NCBI GenBank assembly: GCA_963920665.1
Contig: OY987266.1
Coordinates: 22,370,248-22,434,247 of the forward strand
Source of the DNA: Straminergon stramineum
Lineage: Eukaryota > Streptophyta > Bryopsida > Hypnales > Calliergonaceae
DNA: 64,000 nt
Direction: 5' to 3'
The notes under the pieces are model-generated. The model was not told the origin of the DNA. It searched no databases and saw nothing but the letters and a program-made list of their open reading frames with translations. Positions 57,224-64,000 of this stretch are shown in pieces; positions within the stretch are counted from its first letter, which is position 1; every line of letters starts with the position of its first letter. The translations under genes were made by a program, and so were the position numbers.

Positions 57224-57611
57224 ATCAAGATGTTATGTTTGATGTCATTGTTAACATGAAAACATATAGATCACCGTGGACGTCACCTAAAATGCATCAC
57301 CAAAAATACAGGTCTCTTCTAGTTCTTAAAAACTCATCTTATTGATGATGTCTTCTACCTTTGAATTGTTGTAATAACCAACTTGTGGCCAGACTTTCTT
57401 TGAGCTTGTTGTCATCAATTATTGGTCTCCTCTTTCGTAGAAGCATTTTCCTATGTTCCCATTTTGTTTTTGTCACCTTGTACTAGATTTTCTCCTCACC
57501 TTCCTTGAGATGTCTGGCTACTATAAGAACCCTATGTTTTTGTGATGCAATTTTCAGTAACATCCATTTGTTTTTATCTTAACAATAACGTCAAACATAA
57601 CATCTTGATGT
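57224..57611. repeat. Foldback element, about 390 bp with 90-bp arms
   Basis: CATCAAGATGTTATGTTTGA at 57224 is mirrored by CAAACATAACATCTTGATG at 57593. Pairing extends inward through ATGCATCACCAAAAATAC against GTTTTTGTGATGCA. The loop is about 200 bases. Target duplication is unclear. Confidence 0.6.
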
Positions 57612-58469
57612 TAGATTGGGAGCCTTGCCATGGTATTAGAGGCTATGTAGTTCGCTTAGCTTAATACCAAAAATGCATCAAGGGCTATGCTTGGGTGTAG
57701 AGGCTCTACGAGCTTGAAGCATTTGAGAAAAACACACTAGGTAGGCTTTGTTTAAGTGTAGAGGCTTTGTAACGAAGTACTAATGAGGATAGCAATTGAA
57801 GAGAAATAATGCAAAATCGAAGTTGAAGTACAACGGATAAAGTTCAAGTGTCAAATCATTGTTTATAGGACACTATGAGACAAAGTAGACTTTTATCGAG
57901 GATTAACTATTAAGTCAAAGGAAAACAAAAACAAAAGAAGAGGATCATTGACTTAATAGAAATTGTTAGAATATATGAGAAAAAGAGTTAACAATTGGAA
58001 TACTCATCCCTTAGTCAAATACACAAAAAATTAGTGCTACTTTAGACAATGCATTGACATTGAAAATATATTACAACCAAAAGAAAACCAAAGAAAAATT
58101 AGAAGAAAAGAAGAGAGAAAAACTAAAGGAGCTAGAAGAGGATGTGGATTGGAATTACACTTTCCATTGTAAAACTTTCTTATTTAAGCAATAAGCGCTA
58201 ATCAAAGAAAAAACATTCAAAACAAAATCACTAAGATGGAGCACAAAGGACCACCCAATGCGATTTGGATACAAGTAATGGATAACATGACCGTGTTGGA
58301 GGTCAACTCCAAGGTATGTCTTTAAATATGCTATCTCCAAATTTCAATTGCAAACTTAGATGTTGAAATCAAACTTTTAAGAGTAGTCATAATCATATAT
58401 TTAGGTTCAAATCTTTGTATGAAATCTCTGTAGGCATTAGAAGAGAATGAGCTATTGTAGAAGACCCCG
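57612..58469. other. Intergenic DNA, nothing recognised
   Basis: Contains an imperfect duplication of the word GTGTAGAGGCT(C/T)T (57700 and 57757). No gene or element ends were identified. Confidence 0.5.
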
Positions 58470-58690
58470 AGTCCCCATGAGTTCCCACAAGTTCTTAGAC
58501 TGTAGGAACTTGGCCATAGTAGCTCATTGACGTGGTTAGGGGACGGCCACATGAGATAATAAAAAAAATTAATAATTTTTTAGAAAAAAATATTTTTAAA
58601 TTTTTTCATAATTTTTTTATAGTTTTAATATCTGGCTAGCCCTGGCTAGTTCCCAGCCCGGGGAACTAGCTTGAAACAGTTATCCAAGGC
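58470..58690. repeat. Dispersed module, copy C
   Basis: Shortened relative to copies A and B at 29.93 and 30.32 kb but with the same order: GAGTTCCCACAAGTT...GTAGGAACTTGGC, a GACGTGGT...GGCCACATGAGATAATAA part, an A/T tract, then CTAGTTCCCAGCCCGGGGAA and TTGAAACAGTTAT. Confidence 0.6.
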
Positions 58691-58714
58691 AACAGAATCC
58701 CATCTGAGGTTTCC

Positions 58715-59660
58715 AAAACCATATTAAACTTAAAAAATAGACAAAAATTGAGAAAGATATGATTGAATGAATTTTGAAGCTTGTTTTGGATGAAAAGTAG
58801 TAAAAGTCATCCAAGTCAAGTCAAAAATCATTTTAGAATTTAGATTAAATTTAGGGGTCAAAATCAAAAAGTCAATTTGGAATTGTAGATCAATAGAAAA
58901 TATTGGATGAAGTTTTTGAAATCCAATTAGTAGCCAAACTTCATCTATCCATAACTTATGATAGGAAAATCCAAACTATAAGTTTCTTAACATTTTAAAG
59001 AATTAATTTTTTGCTTTATATGATTAAAAAAATTAAGATTAAAACTTTAGAGTATATTATTTATTGAATAGATGGTTAATTAACATCTTTTGATCAAAGA
59101 CAACTCAGGAACAATTTGAAGTTAGAATCGCTTAGATAATCCTTAGAGAACTCTATAACTAACTAGCACTTAGAAAATAGAACAAAATCAAAGAAAGTGA
59201 CATAGGGTGAAGTTTGGTCTTAATCAAAGTAGGAAGAGGACTACATTAAACCTTCAAGTCAAATCAAACCTTAAATTCAACTTTAGAACCATATGAAATA
59301 GACAAAGATTTCTAGAACTATATTACATTAAAAAAATGGGTAAAAATTGAAGAAGATAGGAAGGGTGAAATTTGTCAATTAGAAGAGTTAGTTGTGGATG
59401 ATAACCATCAAAGTTAAAAAAAAAAGAAAAGTAAGTTTAGAAGCTCACGAGGACATAGAATTCAAAAGTGAAATTGAAAGTTAATTTTCAGTCATCAATT
59501 AGGAGAAATTGATGAATGAAGTATTGAAAAATGAATGAGTAGGAATTCTTCATCTTTCCATAACTTTTGCTAGGAACGTTTGACTTCAAAGTACTTTACC
59601 ATTTTAGAATAGAAAAAACATGATCTACAACTTTAGTAAAATTGAAACTTGATTTTTGGC
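58715..59660. repeat. Two diverged direct repeat units, about 0.6 kb period
   Basis: AACTTAAAAAATAGACAAAAATTGAGAAAGATA at 58727 recurs as a similar block (AAAAAATGGGTAAAAATTGAA) at 59332. Later landmarks recur in order (CTTCATCTATCCATAACTTATGATAGGAA and CTTCATCTTTCCATAACTTTTGCTAGGAA, shown here as landmarks near 58938 and 59548). No coding capacity. Confidence 0.55.
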
Positions 59661-60047
59661 AACTTCATCTTTAGTCCAGAGTTTTGAGCTAAGTTGGTCC
59701 AAAACCACACACATTGCTTGGAAGTCACAATGGATGATGTTGAGATACCCGCCTTAGGAGTTTAACACTAAGAATAGGAAGAACCCAATTGTGCCCATTC
59801 AACTTCAAGGATGGAGGTAAAATGCTCACGCTGGGCTTGATACTCGTTTGGCTATAGTGTTGAAGGCAAAGTTGTCAATATGCAATATTATCTATGTAGA
59901 CAATAGCATTGTAGTGAGCAAAGTTGCAAAACATTACTTAGAGGTGTAACAAATGTGACATCCAAAACAACTATTGATAAGTGTCATTCAAGGTTGTTTT
60001 GACTTCCTAAAAACATCCCCTTGATTGGAGAGGAGGATCTTCAAAAA

Positions 60048-60973
60048 TTAACCCCTAAAGGACCATTGTCCCTTTGGGGGACAAATGAGATTTCGGGCAA
60101 GTACCTACGGTCTCAATTTTTATCTTGATTTTTTGAAACTTTTTACGAAGATAGAAAAATTGATTATCTTCGTGGGAATGTAATTTTTTTTTCATTTGGT
60201 GCCCGGGAACAAAAGTTATGCCCAATTAAGCTCAAAACAAGGGAGAGGGGGCAGCAAAAAAAAAATTCAAAAATTAGAATTTTTTTATTTTTTTCCCCTT
60301 ATAGATTGTATTTTTGTCTACACGGAAAGATTTGATTCATTCCATTTGGATTTGTTATGAGAAAGTTATGGACAATCTTGTTTTTCGGGCACTTAGAGCA
60401 TCTTCCTGAAAAAATAACTTGTAGGATTCATTTCTGAATGCAATTCTTAACAATTTTTCAAAAAATAAAGGTCCTTATCGTTTCAATTGCCTTCTAGAAC
60501 AATCTCACCATTGGGATGAGTTCATTTTAATTCCATTTTAGAGATATTAATAATTTAGATTTTCCTTCTATCTTGTACCTACTTCTACTTAACAATTTTT
60601 TAAAGAATAAAAATTAATTTTTTTGTATTTTCTTTTTTTATCTAGACTCTCAACTCAATTCTCCACCATAAAGATTTAAAGCTCAAAACTCTGTAGTGCA
60701 AAAAATTAAAGTTAAGAAGGTTCAAAGTCAAATAACCTAGTCCCGCAATGTGTGGAAAAACTTGTTTTCTTCACTTTAAACGCAGATATCTTGCAATCTA
60801 TGTGGTCAAAATTTTTGAAAATTTTTCCACACATTTTCATACTAGTTAGGTGTAAGATCCTACGGTTATATGTGCAAAAAATACAATTTTCAGAATTTTT
60901 TACTCTTTGCTCTAAAAATGGCAGTTTTGAGTGTTTTTTCGCAGAAAAAAGGCCTTGGTCCTTTAGGGGTTAA
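60048..60973 (+). mobile_element. TTAA-flanked element copy 8
   Basis: Begins TTAACCCCTAAAGGACCATT and ends TTGGTCCTTTAGGGGTTAA, the cleanest inverted repeat pair in the family; both ends carry TTAA. 926 bp. It shares GATATCTTGCAATCTATGTG and AAGATCCTACGGTTA with the other copies but the left half is diverged, so it represents a subfamily. The 73-codon frame near the right end is not conserved in other copies. Confidence 0.88.
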
Positions 60974-61049
60974 GCAAAGAAGATCTTGTATTGGCTTTAT
61001 GGCATTACTAGGGGCATTCTTGGGTTGGGTTTGGCTAGAGACTCCAAGA

Positions 61050-61760
61050 TGATTGCAAGAAACACTTGTCCTATTTTTTGTCCCCTAACCCTCAAACAGA
61101 TGGTTTTTGTTTATAACTTTTGCATCATTTTTCTATTTGGCATGAAATTTGGAATGAAAGTACATGCAGTAGTTGAAGACATTAAGTAACTTTTCAATTT
61201 TTTTCAAATTAGTTTATTATTTTTAAACTCTCCCCAATTGGATGTCTATCTTGGCCATTTTGGAGGCTTTAAGTCCTAATTTTGACCCAAAATTGAAAAT
61301 TTGAAGCCACAAATTGGACATGTTGGAGGTCTACTAACATTACAAAGATTGGCATTGAGTTTTTTTTAAAATAGCAACATGTCGGTTGCACACATGGAGT
61401 CAAATTGTCAAAGTCACCTTCCTTTGCACAAAGGCTACAAAGAGGAAAAAGGTTTCCTACATAAATTTTTTGGTGCAATGCAAGTGCAATCTTCTCTAAC
61501 GAAGTGTCTTTTTATATTGAATTTTTTTTTAATTACTAAAAATGGAAAGATTCATAGCCCCCTATTATGGTATTTTCTACTCCCGATGGCTTCTAGAGTA
61601 CCCTAAAATAATCTATAGTACAACAATCGACGATTCATATCTACAGCTGCACTACTAATACATAGTATTGATAGTTCTATAGAGTACTGTCATTCCTATG
61701 GCTAGAAACTGTACTTTGAGCCCAAAATGTAAACTGTTTCTCACAATCACCTTCCAAGAT
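61050..61760 (-). repeat. Dispersed about 650-bp repeat, copy 2
   Basis: Inverted relative to the copy at 51650-52300; the two are about 9 kb apart. GCCACAAATTGGACATGTTG with GAGGTCTACTAACATTA and TTTGGTGCAATGCAAG are the clearest shared blocks. Confidence 0.7.
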
Positions 61761-62303
61761 CCATGTTCAAGTTTATGTTTGGAGCTCTTGTGGTTGTTTC
61801 ATTGGTGGCAATTTGGACAAACCAAAGATGTAGCTTATGTCTTTTAGTATGTACCTCTAATGGAAAATATAGGTGCATAATGTCATAAAGATACACAAGT
61901 GGTATGCCAATACATTAGAGAGTTAAAGGCAATTATTGCTACTACTTTTGGTTCTTATGTCCATCAATTACGTTGGAAATGGACCAATGTAGTACACAAG
62001 CCAAGCATTTCAACGGCTTTACACATCAATGATTGTTTACAGGACCAATACATTGATCATATTTTGGAAAAAGGTCAATTTGCTTAAATAGTGGTGCAAG
62101 ATCAAGTAGGGATGCTTCAATTGTCATTTCCAATGTTGATGAATTATCCTCAATCTTTTGTTTTTTGTAATGGAGAATTGACTCGTTGGTGTTTGACAAT
62201 ACCTCTTTATAGTTGAAGGAATTGTGTGCTAATGAGCGTGTAAGATCGCGCTACATGCTTTCTTATAGGCATGTACTACTTGTAGGCATGGTTTGACTAA
62301 GTC
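61761..62303. other. Intergenic DNA, nothing recognised
   Basis: A 62-codon plus-strand frame (61899-62087) has no known motif. It may be retrotransposon debris given the neighbours. Confidence 0.4.
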
Positions 62304-62735
62304 TTAGTGTTGACAATGCCTTAGATAAGCCATGGACATCACAATAATGGTTGGGATTCTTTGAGTAAACCTTGAAACCCAATGGCACAACATATGTGAC
62401 CTCAAAGGATATTTGGAGGCAAAATCACATTGCCAAAAAGTTGTGTCTTCAATTGTTGGGAAGCCAAATTTTTGATGTTTTTGGCATGTTTGCACAAATG
62501 CAATTTTTTGGACACCCACGTAGACGTTAGAAAACATCAAGGGCAACTTGCCAATGCAAAATCTTGACATCCAAAAAAATATGGGTTTCTTATAGTGGTT
62601 ACTTCTTTGAATGCCAAAATATAGCACAATAGTCAATAAGATTGGAGCCAAGTTCTTGAGAAGAAAAGGGCCCAAGATGTTGTAGAGTGGCTTGTGTGGC
62701 AGATGATATATAAAGACACAAGATATTGGCAACAT
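62304..62735 (-). pseudogene. Possible retrotransposon integrase zinc-finger remnant
   Basis: The 143-codon minus-strand frame contains LPLMFSNVYVGVQKIAFVQT followed by CQKHQKF. This resembles the end of gypsy integrase zinc-binding regions (WPxxFxDVxxYVxxCxxCQxxK) with both expected cysteines replaced. No D,D-E core is recognised. It is on the opposite strand to the reverse transcriptase at 63.2 kb, so it would belong to a different insertion. Weak call. Confidence 0.25.
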
Positions 62736-63204
62736 TTGTCCAATATTTGGGCATGAAAGATGCCAAGAAGAAGTTCAAGTGGGTGCTTTCACTTGAAAAA
62801 AAATTATATTCTACTAAAAGGAACTCACTTCAAGATGGTATAGTTAAAGATGTTAATGGAGATGGCTTAGTTGGAATGAGAGATGATGAAAATGAATCTA
62901 TTGTTGTGGACAAGGATAATGGTGTAAGCTCTTCCAAGTAGCAATAAGAGGTGGTACCAATACCATCAAAAGAGGTCCCTAAGAAAAATGTGATCTTGTC
63001 AATTGATAAAGATTGGGAGATAGACATAGGATGGGACTCAATAGTGTTGAGGCATGAAAGGTGTGATGATTTATACACTTGGACATGATGGCTTTTTTTT
63101 TTTTAAAACACATTGATTTGGAAGGGTTACAAAGGCAAGCCAATGAATATACAATTGGAGGATGGTCATCTAATATTTGGACATCTATACATACCTAGTC
63201 TTTC
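62736..63204 (+). other. Possible upstream polyprotein sequence of the gypsy element
   Basis: A plus-strand reading with Lys/Asp-rich stretches (for example VKDVNGDGLVGMRDDENESI) lies directly before the reverse transcriptase but has no recognised protease or gag motif. Its inclusion in the element is inferred from adjacency only. Confidence 0.3.
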
Positions 63205-64000
63205 AAGAAGAGATGCAATCTAATTAAGATGCAAGAAATTATTGAATGTTGGATTTGTAGAATTCTAGGATGGCGAATATGCAGATGCCATAGTGATGCC
63301 AACAAAAAAAGATGTCCTTGGAAATTAGACAGAGAAGAATATGTATGGTGATTACCATCCAATTATAAGAAAGACTAAATTTGATCAATATCCAATGCCA
63401 ACACTTAAAGAATTGTTTGATGTAGTTGACAAGGCAAGAGTCTTTAGTACTTTGGACTTGAGATTTGAATACCACCAAATGCCATTGAGATTTGAAGATA
63501 GGGTGAAAACAACTTTTGGGACAATTGATGATGATAGGAGAGATATGCTTTTATTTTGGAAGTTCTTATCCTTTGACTTGAAGAGTGTTCCAATAAAGTT
63601 CCAATATATTATGGATCCAATCTTCAAGGGATTATTATTTGTGCAATGTTGTATTGATGATGTTAATATGTATTTAATGGTATACCAAAGCATGCATGAG
63701 ACCTTCAACAAATCTTTAAGAGGTTTCAATTAAGCTTAGGGTTTCACCACCTACAACATATAACCCTTGTAAATTCTTCCATGACCAACTTCCTTACTTA
63801 GAATACATGATTCCACTAAAAAATGTGGAAATACAAGAGGCAAAGATAGAAGCAATGAAGCGAATGCATGTTCCTAGAGATGCATCAAGGTTGAGAGCCT
63901 TTATGGGGCCAACAAACTATTATAGATGGTTTGTTTGTATATTTCGCCTTTTGGCCAAACCACTTACTCGATTGACATGAATAGAGCAAGAATGGATGTA
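63205..64000 (+). pseudogene. Ty3/gypsy reverse transcriptase fragment (runs off window)
   Basis: Reading in the plus sense: LLNVGFVEF, stop, DGEYADAIVMPTKKDVLGN, stop, then MYGDYHPIIRKTKFDQYPMP and TLKELFDVVDKARVFSTLDL. EYHQMPLRFEDRVKTTFGTI follows, then QYIMDPIFKGLLFVQCCIDD. After a frame break come LRAFMGPTNYYRWFV and LLAKPLTRL. These are the standard gypsy RT blocks (KKD..WR.C.DYR..N, YP.P....L.D.L..A..FS.LDL..GYHQ, F.R.M...L, and the F(Y)xDD box, here CIDD). Known role: copies element RNA into DNA. At least three stops or frame breaks show it is dead. The element continues beyond 64000, where RNase H and integrase would be expected. Confidence 0.88.

Noticed and set aside
62304..62735. 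Minus-strand frame as a full integrase gene
   Set aside because: Only a short zinc-finger-like resemblance, with both cysteines missing and no catalytic core; kept only as a weak remnant.
1..64000. tRNA, rRNA or snRNA genes
   Set aside because: No convincing internal promoter boxes or conserved RNA cores were found by eye on either strand; a covariance-model scan would be needed to exclude degenerate ones.

Overview
The window is nuclear DNA of a land plant. It is AT-rich, has very low gene density and is dominated by transposable elements. The evidence for a plant is a CACTA (En/Spm) element with the plant-type tnp2, DUF4218 and DUF4216 transposase modules, a decayed Ty3/gypsy polymerase, a pogo/Emigrant-like MITE, and one nine-exon host gene with GT-AG introns. 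A seed-free lineage such as a bryophyte or fern is my best guess. It rests on the unusual transposon mix and the long GC-rich leader of the gene, and it is an inference only.

Layout. 1-5.6 kb: AT-rich intergenic DNA with small palindromic elements, including a 78-bp CACTA foldback with its target-site duplication. 5.6-19.8 kb: a 13.3-kb CACTA element (5986-19317, 33-bp perfect terminal inverted repeats, AAG duplication) inserted into an older TTAA-flanked element. The CACTA element carries a decayed tnp2 transposase gene on the minus strand. On the plus strand it carries a second transcription unit that includes a TNP1-like tail and a captured FCP1/NLI-interacting-factor (HAD) phosphatase-like domain. 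19.8-37.5 kb: more TTAA-flanked elements, a diverged tandem array of about 0.84-kb units, a CACTA MITE, a TA-flanked foldback, a hAT MITE (8-bp duplication) and a Mutator-type MITE (9-bp duplication).

37.5-45.3 kb is a GC-richer island holding the only convincing host gene. It is a nine-exon plus-strand gene whose splicing I could read as one continuous 546-residue frame. It joins an N-terminal class I SAM-dependent methyltransferase-like domain to a C-terminal ACT domain. 45.3-47.0 kb: a Tc1-type (DD34E) transposon with a nearly complete transposase broken by one UGA, followed by a foldback element. 48-61 kb: TTAA-flanked copies, a second, more decayed Tc1 relative, a CACTA MITE with a subterminal repeat array, the pogo-like MITE and dispersed repeats. 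62-64 kb: decayed Ty3/gypsy polymerase sequence running off the right edge.

The most unusual signals are: (i) a family of eight roughly 0.75-0.95 kb elements (plus two 230-bp relatives) that begin and end with TTAA followed by CCCCTAAAGGACC-type repeats, the signature of piggyBac-type transposition and unexpected in a land plant; (ii) the methyltransferase-ACT fusion; (iii) the phosphatase-like domain inside the CACTA element; and (iv) a DD34E Tc1 transposase in a plant. No tRNA, rRNA or CRISPR array was seen.
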